In this document: one piece after another, positions 40,583-51,627 of the stretch | Layout of the letters: every line of letters begins with the position of its first letter | How positions within the stretch are numbered: position 1 is the first letter of the stretch | NCBI GenBank assembly: GCA_036925085.1 | Contig: JAUPFP010000016.1 | Coordinates: forward strand, 4,406,903-4,470,902 | Origin: Brachycybe producta | Taxonomy: Eukaryota; Arthropoda; Diplopoda; Playtdesmida; Andrognathidae | DNA: 64,000 nucleotides | Direction: 5' to 3' | Notes under the pieces: model-generated | Databases searched by the model: none | The model's input: only the letters and a program-made list of their open reading frames with translations | Told to the model about the DNA's origin: nothing | Position numbers and translations under genes: made by a program

Positions 40583-40785
40583 CAGGCATCTCTGTCTATC
40601 ACTAAAATTTCGTTTGCCCCGCCTTTTTATGAGCATCAGACCAAATATCAACCAATTAGAAATTACCGTCCCTCATAAAAGGGCGGAGCATGTGACATCA
40701 GACCAAGTAACAAACCAATTAGATATTGATGACGCTCATAAAAGGGCGGAGCAAACGAAATTTTAGTGCTTGACAGAGATGGTTT
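40583..40785. mobile_element. GC-rich foldback MITE (CCGCC family), copy 2, adjacent subtype
   Basis: CATCTCTGTCTATCACTAAA and ATTTCGTTTGC left; GCAAACGAAATTTTAGTGCT and TGACAGAGATG right, with CCAATTAGA and GGGCGGAG inside. It starts 10 bp after copy 1. Confidence 0.8.
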
Positions 40786-42152
40786 TCATAAAATTAGGTC
40801 CAATTCTGTCTGAATAAGAAGGCAGATTGTGTGACTCTTTATAAGGGAAACTTTCATGTTCAATGGAAGTGCCACTAGTGGCCCATGATAATAACCAAGC
40901 CTTGCTCAATGTGGCTGGCCCACTTGAAACGATGATCTGAAACTTTTGATGAATAGGCCTACATTTTGCGTGTTGGTTTCGTTTTAAATGGACTAGTCAA
41001 TATAAATTACTGTTAGGATACTGTGAATAAATAAAATTTGGGATGTTTTACAAGAAGAAGAAGAAGAAAGAGGAGGAAAACATGAATATTAAGTAGGGTA
41101 TTATTATGTAAAAGTTTTACAACAACACAAAAGAAAGTATATATCACATGATATTACAAAAGTTGAACATGATGTAAACGTGTTGAAAAAAGTTTTAACT
41201 AAAAGAAATTGTAATGTTATCCAATGGAGCTTAGATATTACTTGTTATATTATTATTATGGTATCCATAATATTATAATATAGCTTAAAGGCAAACACAG
41301 TATTTTGTAGAGAGGGGTGTTTTGGGTCCTTTTTTTGAGGTTCATTCAGACATGAAATTGTCTAACTTTTTTTAAGGACGGGGGTTTAGGAGCTGTTTCT
41401 TCTCTTAAGGGATCAGAAAGAGAGGGAGGAGGTTATAATATTAAGTTATATAGGGGTAACTGTTCCCGATAACCCGAAAAAAAATACACTTTTAATAAAA
41501 AAAAAATAAAATAAACACACAAAAATAAGTTTGGATTTGAGAAAAAAAAATTAAAAATCCAATATTTTTATTTATTTTAATTTGGAGAATTTTGAAAATT
41601 CTGGTGTGTGTTTTCATAAGGAGATTTGGGGGGAGAAAACAGGGAGGATTATGGGTGGCGTTGGTGTTAGGTGTCACCTTGTTCTAATTGGGTGAGGCAA
41701 AAATAGTGAAAGATAGCCCCTTCCCTCTCCCTAATACATACATACAACCCCCCCCCCCCCCCCCCTCCTTACTAGATTTAGCTCCTTTCTGAAAAAAAAA
41801 ATCCCCTCCAATTTCACTTTCTAATAGGATTGGATTCAGAAAGGCGAAATATCAGTGTAAAAGCAGAAAGAGAGAGAGAGAGAGAGAAAAAGTGACACCC
41901 AAATTTCTGACTTGTTGTGTCCATCTACAAATTTTTCTTTTTTTTTACTATAATATTATCTAGATCCTCTCTCTTTTTCCATTTACTTTGGTAAAGTTGA
42001 AATGTACATAAGGATTTAAACCTGATCATGAGATTCAGAGAACAATTTCAGATTGATTTTGGTGGGTGGAGGTTAGATAGAGGTGTGGCGGGGCTGGAGG
42101 ACTGACTGTCCATACGGATGGTGAAGGAGGGAAAGGTTAGGTTAGTTCCTTT
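40786..42152. other. Non-coding with simple repeats
   Basis: GAAGAAGAAGAAG near 41055, an 18-base C run at 41748-41765 and an AG run near 41870. No gene recognised. Confidence 0.55.
41748..41765. repeat. Poly-C run of 18
   Basis: Uninterrupted C run, exceptional in an AT-rich genome. Confidence 0.95.
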
Positions 42153-42349
42153 ATATATGTTACTGTCAATCTGCGGGAATCCGTCAATCTGCAGATTGCC
42201 TAAACAATCTGCAAAACCACCAACCAACCCTGCTAGTGAATCTGCAAAATTAAATAATACATTTTAGTTGTTGAATTTTACAAATTCACTAGCAGGGTTG
42301 GTTGTTCTGCAGATTGCCTAGGCAATCTGCAAATACAGTGTGTAATATA
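42153..42349. mobile_element. MITE with CTGTCAATCTGC termini, copy 2
   Basis: TATATATGTTACTGTCAATC and GATTGCCTAAACAATCTGC left; CACTAGCAGGGTTGGTTG and GATTGCCTAGGCAATCTGC right. Nearly palindromic around TTTTAGTTGTTG. Confidence 0.8.
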
Positions 42350-42429
42350 CGAATATAACTAATTAGTAATTATAATAGGACACTATAACAAACAATTAAA
42401 ATAAGTCAGAGATCTGTATGAAGTTTGTT

Positions 42430-42830
42430 GAAATTAGAAAAAAAGGACCAATTAGGACTAGTTTTAATGACGAAATATTTAAAAATAAACATTTTATGAT
42501 CAGTTTGAAGGTAACCTAACTTTAAGAAGGCTGTTAAAACATTTAATTTGTCCGTGTAGTGTGCTAGACGGCGACACCGTCGCGCCATAGAAATACATTG
42601 TGATGCTGTCAATGTATTTCTATGGCGAGACAGTGGCGCCATCTAGCACTACAAGGACAAATTAAATGTTTTAACAGCCTTCTTAAGCAGACAATATTTT
42701 TTTATCTATAAAAAGTTTATTTTGAAATATATCAACATGAAAATACTATTAAGTGATTCAGCTACCATTCTAGTTTCTAAAAACATTTTCTATTTATCTG
42801 TGCTGAAATGCGGAATTAACCAGAATTTGT
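42430..42830. mobile_element. Foldback MITE family FB-A copy split by a 155-bp foldback
   Basis: Left half TAAACATTTTATGATCAGTT and GAAGGTAACCTAACTTTAAG; right half CTTAAGCAGACAATATTTTT, then AGCTACCATTCTAGTTTCTA. The insert at 42527-42681 sits in the family centre CTTAAGCAGACAATA. Confidence 0.7.
42527..42681. mobile_element. Foldback MITE (AAGGCTGTTAAAAC), nested, with TAGATGGCGCC in the arms
   Basis: Arms of about 73 bp: AAGGCTGTTAAAACATTTAA, GTAGTGTGCTAGACGGCG, GCCATAGAAATACATTG and their inverse. Flanking CTTTAAG/CTTAAG looks like a target duplication. The right arm reads GTGCTAGATGGCGCCAC on the minus strand. Confidence 0.88.
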
Positions 42831-42913
42831 GTTCATTGTTGTTTTTTTATTTGCATATTTTTTATAAATGGTTACTTATTAGAAGACTTTTTATGTGGAA
42901 TCTCAAGAGTAAC

Positions 42914-43124
42914 AGGCAGTTAGAAATCGGGGAGAACTTCAGTTGGCTCCGCCCTCTTTTTATGACGACTGGCAACTTCTAATTGGTTGGTTATGTAGTC
43001 TGACGTCACATGCTCCGCCCCTTTTCAACGTCGAACTACACAACAAACCAATGAGAAGTTGCTGGTCGTCATAACAAGGGCGGAGCCAACTGAAGTTCTC
43101 CCCGATTTCCAACTGCCTGTCAAG
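42914..43124. mobile_element. GC-rich foldback MITE (CTCCGCCC family), copy 3
   Basis: CAGGCAGTTAGAAATCGGGG left and its inverse right, with GGCTCCGCCC, TTCTAATTGG and a central TGACGTCA (43001-43008). Flanked by an exact CAAGAGTA duplication (8 bp). Confidence 0.92.
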
Positions 43125-44662
43125 AGTATAATATAAAACTGACCATTGGTCAATGTAATAAGTTCATATAATAAAGATAAATGTTTCAATAAAGAGAGTG
43201 GGCGAAACGTTCTCTCTTTCTCTCTAATGGGCCAAATGAAGTACGAGATTAAATGGGGCTCGCGTGCCACCAATTGGTTATTATCGGGGGGGGGGGTTTC
43301 TCTTTCTATACTTGGAGATTGATGGGGTGTTTAGAGGCTGTAATTTAGTTTGTATCTTTCTTTCTTTGGTGTGTGTAAGTTAGTAGCAGATGCTGAAGTA
43401 GACAATAGGACTAGGATTTGTCGGCATTTTCTCTTTGAAATGCAGAATAGGAAGGAGGGGGAGGGTGGGTCCTTATACATGGACTCTAAACAGAAGCCTG
43501 AATATCCCCCTTCTTTTTTTAAGGGGGTGGGTTGTATTTGGAGTCCGGGTTAGGTTTTTTTTTGTTGACACAAAAGAGGTTTCTGATAGACAGTTTCTGT
43601 CGCCTTCTATTCACGCTTCTACGACTCCGCCCATCTTGTTATAACAACAGAGTTGGGTTTTGTGGGGTGTTATTTGGAGAGGGGTGGGTGGTGGTAGTTG
43701 GGCCTTCTTTGGGTCACTGGGTGGGGGTTGTTGTTCATCTTGCATTTTCGATGACGATATTGGTGCGTTTATAAGATGTGTCCACCCTCATAATAAGATA
43801 GAAAGAAAAGGGACATTGGAGGATCATCGCCCACGGATGATGGCATTTAATTTAGGGAACTGTTTTGCATCCAATATAAATATGCAATTTCATGAGGAGG
43901 GTTATGTTTTGCGTTTTATTATCGCTGATAATCGAGAAGGACAATTGCATAAACAAAGGGTTTTCTTGTTGTTTTTTCGTTTAAAGTTTACTGATTCGTG
44001 TATTTCAATTTGACTGAAGATTTATTGGTTTTTTTAGGGACATTCGAATCACACGAATCTTGAAAAATATTCGAGATTCGAAAACTCGAATCTTCGCGCT
44101 TTTTTCGTCTTTCGAATTTTTCAAATTGTAACCAAAAAAAAACTGTTACATTTTTTGGTAAAATTAGTTTGAACTTTATTGAGGTCCAATAGAAGCGTTC
44201 ACTAACCAAGAAACGGCGATTGTCGCTTCCATTTGATGTAATTTGTCTGTTATAGACCCACTCAGCCATATTTTGTTATGATTTTCGGCTGTTTTCTTAT
44301 AAAATTCGGTGGAAGTCAGACTTAGCCGCATTTTTTCTGGCGGCGTTTGGCAATGTTAAAATTCGGCGGATTTTCGGCTGACTAGCAGCTTGTAAATTAC
44401 AAGCAGTTGCAAAAAAATAAATAAAAACTTTAATAAAGAAAGTAATTTCATGTCCAATTTTCAAGTTACAATAATTGAAAATTATCGTGAATAAAAGAAA
44501 TCCTGTTTAGTTTCTCAGGTCCCAATGAAGAACGACGACGGCCATTGCATAAACAGTAAAGCTATGGGAGAAACATGCTCTCAACTGCAACTGACCAAGA
44601 GGACATTTCACAAATATAGTCCTACAATTTAATTACATTTTCGGTGGCTAAATAACGGCTAC
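43125..44662. other. Non-coding, relatively G-rich
   Basis: Contains a 10-base G run near 43287 and several short open frames without recognisable homology. A TTCGAATC/GATTCGAA-rich inverted stretch lies at 44040-44120. Confidence 0.5.
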
Positions 44663-44869
44663 AGGTAGTTAGAATTAGGTGAAAACTTCAGTTGGCTCCG
44701 CCCTTGTTATGACGACTGGCAAATTCTAATTGGCTGGTTATGAAGTCTCACGTCACATGCTCCGCCCTTTTCAACATCAGATTACATAACCAGCCAATTA
44801 GAAGTTGCCAGTCGTCATAACAAGGGCGGAGCCAACTGAAATTTTCACCTAATTCTAACTGCCTGTATA
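44663..44869. mobile_element. GC-rich foldback MITE (CTCCGCCC family), copy 4
   Basis: ACAGGTAGTTAGAATTAGGT left; CCTAATTCTAACTGCCTGT right, with GGCTCCGCCC and CCAATTAGAAG. Flanked by an ATAACGGC duplication. The central CRE is degraded (CACGTCAC). Confidence 0.9.
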
Positions 44870-44927
44870 ACGGCGGCTAGCCATAAAATTATTCAGTGGA
44901 TAACGGCGGTAGGTGAGGTGTCGAATC

Positions 44928-45016
44928 CATTACACGAAATGTATGTCCATTTCGCGTTTTGCAATGAGGCCAACTTATGTTCATTTCGTAAAAATGGACA
45001 TACATTTCGTGTAATG
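44928..45016. repeat. Perfect 25-bp inverted repeat (CATTACACGAAATG...)
   Basis: CATTACACGAAATGTATGTC continues CATTT at 44928-44952; its exact inverse is at 44992-45016, with a 39-bp loop. Confidence 0.92.
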
Positions 45017-45605
45017 CACAATTACACCAAATAGATTGCGACATATACAGCCCCCCCCCCTCCTCTTCTGGAATCTAGATGATCACAGAATATTTTGAGG
45101 AATAAAAGAATTGGGATGTCATCTTATATTTGTCAATGGCACACACAGTCACACTGTGGGTTCCTGTTTCAAACTTTTTTTTTACTATTTTTTTTGTTAA
45201 GAGAGGGAGAGGGGGTGGGGGTGGGGGGCTTCCTATGAAACCACAAATTCGTTGTTGTCTTGTGTGAACTTCTTGAATTCACTTTTTTTTTTTTTCAAAA
45301 ATGATTTTCGGATTTTTGTAAAAAGCTTCTTGAATTCCTGTATATAAATAAAAGCATCGTTTCCACACACCGTGAACATTTTTTTAAAAATATACATAAA
45401 GAAAAAGTTGTTTTACCACCTCTTGAAGCAGGTACTTTTTAAAGATGAGCCCAGCAATATTTTAATTGCGCGTGCAAACAATTGTCAAGGTCGTGTTATG
45501 CACTGTGCCTACTAAGGGGTACGTTTCCACTCAAGACTCCCTCCCTCGCCTTGAAGAGATATCAGCATATCACTTAAAATGTGCATTTGTTTATGGCGGC
45601 AACAT

Positions 45606-45628
45606 GTTGTTGTTGTTGTTGTTGTTGT
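45606..45628. repeat. (TTG)n microsatellite
   Basis: Seven to eight TTG units. Confidence 0.9.
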
Positions 45629-45660
45629 GGAAATATGCAACCTGCATGACTACTTATATA

Positions 45661-45924
45661 CAGTAGAACGTCGATTATCGGAACTAATGTCGGACATGAC
45701 TATAGTTCTGATAATCAAATGTTCATATAATCGAACTCTTGTTAAAAAAAAGTGGAGAAAATTAAGAAAAAGCCGATTACAAAGAATTTTTTTTATTTGC
45801 ATAAGTAGTATTTTCATTAGAATAAGTAAAAAAAATTGGTTCCGATAAGTGACGGTTCCAATAACCGAAGTTCCGATATTCGGCGGTTCAAATAACCAAA
45901 GTTCCGATATTCGGCGTTCTGCTG
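45661..45924. mobile_element. pogo-like MITE (CAGTAGAACGTCGATTATCGG), copy 1
   Basis: Left CAGTAGAACGTCGATTATCG and right ATATTCGGCGTTCTGCTG are inverted, with TA on both sides, as in pogo/Tigger elements of the Tc1/mariner superfamily. Internal deletion leaves no transposase. Confidence 0.85.
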
Positions 45925-45952
45925 TACACGTAGAGAGGACTCATAATGTAGA

Positions 45953-46287
45953 CCAAGCATGTCAAACTCAAAGGCTAACACGGGCCAAATAAACAAGGTT
46001 TAAGTTTATCTGGGCCGCAAAACAAACAAAAGCTTCAATTTTTATAGAAACGTAGGTTTTGATTTCGAAAAGTACAGTTGAAAAAAGGACACAAGGACAA
46101 CGGTAAAGATTAGTGTTTTCTTCCTGTGACACTTGGGATCTCTCTTCTCTGCTACAATCTTCCCTACTTTGAGGGAAATCTTGTTCGCAACTCAAAACTG
46201 ACCCAAGTTGAATGTCAGTAATCCTATATCTGACAGGGGCTGGGCCACAAAGATATTCGTTGTGGGCCGCGAGTTTGACATGCTTGG
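45953..46287. mobile_element. hAT-like non-autonomous element (GCATGTCAAACTC ... GAGTTTGACATGC)
   Basis: CCAAGCATGTCAAACTCAAA left and GCGAGTTTGACATGCTTGG right, with GGGCC(A/G)C-rich subterminal sequence as in widespread hAT MITEs. The 8-bp duplication is not clear. Confidence 0.75.
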
Positions 46288-46343
46288 TGTGGAATATTTT
46301 CATGAAAATGTTTACGGACTCATGAGTACAAGTGGAAACGATG

Positions 46344-48831
46344 TTTTATAGGGACTTCGAACGAAACCACAAATAGACGCGTCATCTTCTTGTTGTTGTA
46401 GCAAAAAAAATTTGATTTTTTGCAAGCTTCCTGAAATTGGTGATACAATGTGCTGGCTTTTTTAGCCCTTTAGGTATTAATATACGTAATGAGCTTTGTT
46501 TGTTTTTTTCTCATGATGCAAAAACGTAAAAGAAAAACAGAAGGGAAAAAATAATTAAGAAGCGATTATTAATAAGGGTGTCGCCACTAATTGGAACTGA
46601 TAATAAGTTAAAAGTCTGTTATTTTTTTAGAAGCCGCCAAAGATATAAAAGGAAAAGAGAGAAAAATCTCAAGACCTGTTTTTTTTTTCACCGTTGTCTT
46701 TATTTTGAGAAATGATAATTTTTCATGGCTTTAATTAAGAAAAGAAAGGGGGTGGTAGGTAAAAAAGAGAAGGAGGAGGTTGAGGCGGTGAAAATGACTC
46801 ATTTTTGATCAATCAAAATAAATTAATTGTTCAGAGAGAAAATTCAAGAGACGCATTTTTTTTTTAAAACAAACTAACGAAACAAGTTGTAAGATGGAGG
46901 AGAGATTCTGACTATAAGTTAGTTATACTTGTTTTTAATATCATGGAGAACACAAACGTAAAAAGAATGGAAATTACATAAATTAAAAAAACTCTAAAAA
47001 ATTTTTTTAAAAAAATACTTATTTCTCTCTAAATGAGATTCAAGTGTATTAAATTTAAATATTAATTAGGTTTAGAATAAAATTATTTGCAAATATTAAA
47101 TTTAAAATGCAATTATGGCAAATAAATTAATGGAAAAATATTCAAATGAAATGCAATAATTTCAAAATTTTGACATAGATCTATAAATTTAAATATACAA
47201 CCGAAAGCGCGCATCTTAATAAAATTTTAAAATAAAATTAACGATTTGTACAACATTTTAAGCACCGCTTTTCCCAATTCAATGGAATCTAGTAAGTTGC
47301 GTATGTGGACCGGTTGTAAAACCTTGGGCTTAACTTGAAAACAGTCAAAGCCCCAGCAGTGACGTAAAAATCCGGGACATTTAGTATCCCTAACTTAATT
47401 TGTCGGGAGACCGAGACAGAGATCTGAAAACCGGGGTCTTGGAGTTGGGACGAATGGGATCTCTACCTATAAGGCACACTAAACCCATAAAGCTCACATA
47501 GTCCATGTGTTGCATTGTACTTTGGCAATAGCCCCATTTTACCCTTTATGTGGGTCTCTTGTAAGGTTGTTTCAAACGCAGTCAAGAAGTGTGATTTAGC
47601 CTAGTTCTTCACACCCACTAGACCAAAGTTACTTAATTAAACGTTATTTTTCACTCCAGAATGTTTACACGGACAGAGAGACAAACCACTTCAGAAATTC
47701 AAAAGTTTATCCTTGTCCATTATACGACATGACCACAATTTCTTTTGTTACCCTCCTGAGAGAAAGAGAGAAAGAAAGACAAGTTTAATAGGATTTATTT
47801 TCTCAAGATTGGATTGAACGGTTTTTTTTTGTTTTCTTATATAAGAAGACTAGAAGGGAGATGACTTAAATATCTTCTTGAGTTATTTTTGGAGAAGAGC
47901 CAGTCACAAGTTAACAAAAAACGAATTGGAAAATGGCGTGTTTTGTTTCTTCTGTCGATGGAATGTCAAGCGTGTTTTTTTGTCCATGAAAATGTCGAAA
48001 AGCAAAAGCGTCATTTGATTTTTTATTTCCCCCCAATCCTCCCCTGACACAACTGACTTTTTCTTCTTGTTTATTTGGGGAATTTTTCAAAAGAGAGAGA
48101 AACAAGGAACTTTTTTTAAAGGAAGGTTAAAATTGTGTCGCCTGATTTCCTTCCTCTTTAACTGTGTTTAACTGTTGTCGTAAATTGTAGCGTTCAGACA
48201 GGTTCATGTCAACAATCATTATTAGTTTATGGCTAGCCGTTATTGCCAGCAAATTTTCTTGTCCTCGTTATTATTGCTAGGGAAATCGTCTTCTTCTTCT
48301 TCTCCATTCAAACAAATAAATATCCTCTCAACTTTACGAAGGGACTCTTTTTTTTCGGGTTCACTTCATTTGCCGCCGAATTTCTTCAAATATCGTGTTA
48401 CCCTCAAGAGTAATATCATTCCCAACACCCAACCAACCAAACCCAAAAGAAACAAACCGCAGAAAAATTACCACTAAAACCAAATTTAGTACAACCACCA
48501 CAAAAAAAAGTTAAAAAAAGGAAAAGTTGTGGAAAAAAAAAAAAAAAAAACAAGAAAAACTTTTTGACTTTTTTTTTCTGCACTGTTTTTCAGGAAAAAT
48601 TTAAACGTTTCCATGAAAAATTGTTGTCACATCATTTTAAATGTGTGAATGAATTATATAACTACTAAAGCTGGCCATTGATGATTAATTTTGGCTTGGC
48701 AATCCTCGCTTGACAAACCAGAATTGTCTTTCAATATTGCCATACACAGACATTTGGTCGGTTTCTCTCAGTTTTTCTTTTGAAATTCTATTTTGACAGA
48801 TCTTATTAATTATATATATTTTTTTTAACTA
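46344..48831. other. Non-coding stretch
   Basis: No gene or structured repeat recognised. A poly-A run of 18 is near 48533-48550. Open frames here lack homology that I can identify. Confidence 0.5.
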
Positions 48832-48900
48832 CAGTAGAACCTCACTAATCCGATCTCTGGTTTATCCGAAATTCCGGATAGTCCCAACACTGAACAGTTA
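48832..48900 (+). mobile_element. pogo-like terminus (CAGTAGAACCTCACTAATCC)
   Basis: CAGTAGAACCTCACTAATCC and TATCCGAAATTCCGGATAGT resemble the Tigger-type end. A matching right end was not found, so a fragment or diverged element. Confidence 0.5.
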
Positions 48901-49093
48901 GGAAGAAAAAATAATTTTATTTTGTCAAATAATATACTAGAATTACAGTATAAAAGATGAAAATCACTGTAAAATAAGCGAAAAAACGTAAACGCTTACT
49001 TTGATAAACCTTTACCAGTTTTTTGGTATAGTAAAGTCCGTTAATTACCTTACAATTTACCTAAAAATTACCCGAAATCCGAACATTCGATAA

Positions 49094-49350
49094 TACTATG
49101 GTTCCATTAACTTCGATTTTCGAGGATAATCATCGATATCGTTGCTAGTGGGACCACCACTTAGCCGCTAGTTTTCAGAAAAATTGCATATCCGAATCCG
49201 AACAAATCCGGATGTCGGATACAGATGGGTGTACTGCGCATGTGCGCAGAGCATGTTTTATGACGTCGAAGCCATGGCCTTCTACAGCAGAGCTACGGGC
49301 CTTCTCTAGTAGAATTTCGGCAAATTAGAGAAAGAAAGCCACCCGGAAGA
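49094..49350. repeat. Interspersed repeat, copy 1 (ACTATGGTTCCATTA ... GGAAGATCACCCG)
   Basis: Homologous in inverted orientation to 51851-52140. Shared words include ACTATGGTTCCATTA, TTGCTAGTGG, TGTACTGCGCATGTGCGCAG (palindromic) and CGGAAGATCACCCG. Confidence 0.7.
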
Positions 49351-49646
49351 TCACCCGTGTGCTTATCGAGACAGAAAGCGGAAATGAAGTTAGTATTCTG
49401 GGATACGATAATCAAAACCTTCAATTGTCTTATCCACCTCAAGGATAATGGAAACATAGAATAATAAGAACACGCTTCACTCAAAGATAGCTCGAATTAG
49501 CAGCGTGTTCTGCTGTAATTGCTCACATTTCTCCATCATTGCTGCTTTTAAGGCTTTTCAATTCACAGCACACGCCATCACGTTTCCTACAGTTCAATCT
49601 AAAAATTGAAGTTGATTTCTAGCTGAGCAGATTTCTGCTTTAGTTA

Positions 49647-49848
49647 AAGCTTGTAGCAAACTATACATCGGATCGGCACGAAACAAATCGGAATATTTTG
49701 ATAACAAGCCTTTCAGTGGAGCCCTGCCGAAGTGGCGTATCCAATCCGATCCGATCCAAGCTAGTGTACGGAGCTCCATTGAAATACTTGGTATGTCGAA
49801 CTATTCCGATTCGTTCAGTTCCGATCCGATGTAGTGTGCTGCAAGCTT
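49647..49848. mobile_element. MITE with AAGCTTGYAGCA...ATCGGATCGG termini
   Basis: AAGCTTGTAGCAAACTATAC and ATCGGATCGGCACG left; CCGATCCGATGTAGTGTG and CTGCAAGCTT right. About 50-bp arms, flanked by TTAA-like sequence. Confidence 0.8.
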
Positions 49849-51257
49849 AAAAGTTGGATTGAAATAATCAAAATCCTTAATACACTCATGAAGTCATGAT
49901 CTATTTTTGGATTGACAAATGAGAATTAATCGTCTGTACCCAGTTTTAAAGATCTAAAAGCGGGGTAAACTTAATCAGAAAGATTGTTGAGCCTCCATCA
50001 AAATTGAATGGAAAATAAAGCGTGGAGATTGTATTTAGCATCACATTGCTCTCTTAAATCTCCTTCCTAATTAACAAGGGTGGTTCATTAGAGGTGACGT
50101 CACGGTAATCCATCTTATATGACTTGAGCTTATTAGCTTTTATGGAAGAAACCTCCCTAAAAAATCTTTTCTTTTTTTTTCTCAAATATATTCAATAGTG
50201 TGTGTGTAGTAAAAAAAAAATAATTTGCAGCGTATCGCCGCTTGGAGCTCTGGAAGTCACGCTTGTTAATCTTTGCAAAGTCATTTTGTCTAAAAAAAAA
50301 ATAAAGAGGATTGGAATATCTTTTCTTGTGTTGGATCTGACGCGTTAATTTGATATCAAAAAGTGGGTATGAGAGAAAAGAGTTAAGTTTTTTTTTGTCT
50401 TCTTGGAAGATAAATGGTAAAAATATTTGTGAATATATATATTTTTTTTGTTATAATGTGGGTTGTTTCAATTGCATATTGACCAAAAGGCTGGCCATTA
50501 GTAATGCATTCAACAGCAACAACAAAAAAAGATGATTATGGCGTATGACAATGCAAATTTTTCTTGGTTTTTGAGGGGTTGATGGTGGTGCAAATTGGAG
50601 TTTTTCTCTCGTTCATGCCACTCACACTCAATTGGTTAAGTCTAATCACCACACAGTTCAGTTACTGTGAGTGAGTGAAGTTTTTTTTTTTTTTTGCATT
50701 TGAAAGCCAAAAAAAGCCATTTTGCATTTTTGGTGGTTCCTCTGAGTTATTGAGTAGTAGGGTTTATTCTTATTTATATTAATTCTCTTTTTTGGGGCCA
50801 TGAATCAGCAGAAAAGTACCCCTTTTTTTAAAAAAATTGTACAGAATGGAGGAAAAAAATGGCATGTTTGACACACACCACACACGCATAGGCTAAATAC
50901 GTGGCGGCCATTTTTTTTGAATAGTAAATTTATTTTATTTTTCAAGGAAAACTTTTCATTTCCAACTAATGTTCTGGATGATTTTAAATTTAAATTCTTT
51001 GTAACTTCAAAAAGTTGAGTGTAGAGTAATTTAGTTTGAGACATTTCAAATTAAAATCATATAGTTATTTTCTTAAAATGAGCCAAAGGAAAAAGGCTTC
51101 ATAAGTAATAAGTCGTCAGAAGTATGGAAGATCCTTGAAAAGTGTGCAGGATATTAAAAAATCAGAAATTTCCAACATAATGTAAAATCTTTTTTTTTAT
51201 AAAAGGGCCAAAAATTGAAGAGTTTTGAAATGCTCTGACAACAGTTAGACTTATGGA
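49849..51257. other. Non-coding stretch
   Basis: A perfect CRE TGACGTCA at 50095-50102. Otherwise T-rich sequence with no gene recognised. Confidence 0.5.
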
Positions 51258-51259
51258 AG

Positions 51260-51447
51260 TCTTCAGACAGCTTTCGAATTTCTTCGGCTCCGCCCTTTTA
51301 TGAGCATCAGACCAAATATTAACTAATTAGAAATAAAAAGGGCGGGGCATGTGACATCAGACCCAGTAACAAACCAATTAAAAATTGATGACGCTCATAA
51401 TAAAAGGGCGTAGCCAAAGAAATCCTGAAGCTGTCTACAGATGCCTG
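51260..51447. mobile_element. GC-rich foldback MITE (CTCCGCCC family), copy 5
   Basis: AGACAGCTTTCGAATTTCTT, CGGCTCCGCCC left; GGGCGTAGCCAAAGAAATCC, AGCTGTCT right. The interior resembles copy 2 (GAGCATCAGACCAAATAT). Confidence 0.8.
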
Positions 51448-51473
51448 TCAAAAAGCCGTTATCTTTTGAAAAG

Positions 51474-51487
51474 CGCCCTCTAGTGTT
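51474..51487 (-). promoter_or_regulatory. CTCF-like motif
   Basis: On the minus strand ACACTAGAGGGCGC, 13 of 14 positions of the CCASYAGRKGGCRS core as I recall it. It lies 27 bp outside the GC-rich MITE copy 5. Confidence 0.4.
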
Positions 51488-51627
51488 CTTTTTCTGAATG
51501 TAATGTTTTCTGGTTTGTAGCATTGCATGTATCACATTGTGTACGGAACTTTTTAAAAAATAAACAGAAATAATTCCAAATAAAAAATATTTCATCCAAA
51601 ATTACGTAGAATCTAAGTTTTGTGTAG

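Larger units (their letters stand above)
45355..46343. mobile_element. Possible outer element with CATCGTTTCCAC termini, hosting two younger elements
   Basis: CATCGTTTCCACACACCGTG left and GTACAAGTGGAAACGATG right are inverted. Between them are a pogo-like MITE and a hAT-like element. GTTTCCACTC also terminates the element at 16632-16872. Confidence 0.5.

Noticed and set aside
43350..44013. Several overlapping open frames in a G-rich region
   Set aside because: Three frames are open at once, amino acid usage is odd and no domain is recognisable.
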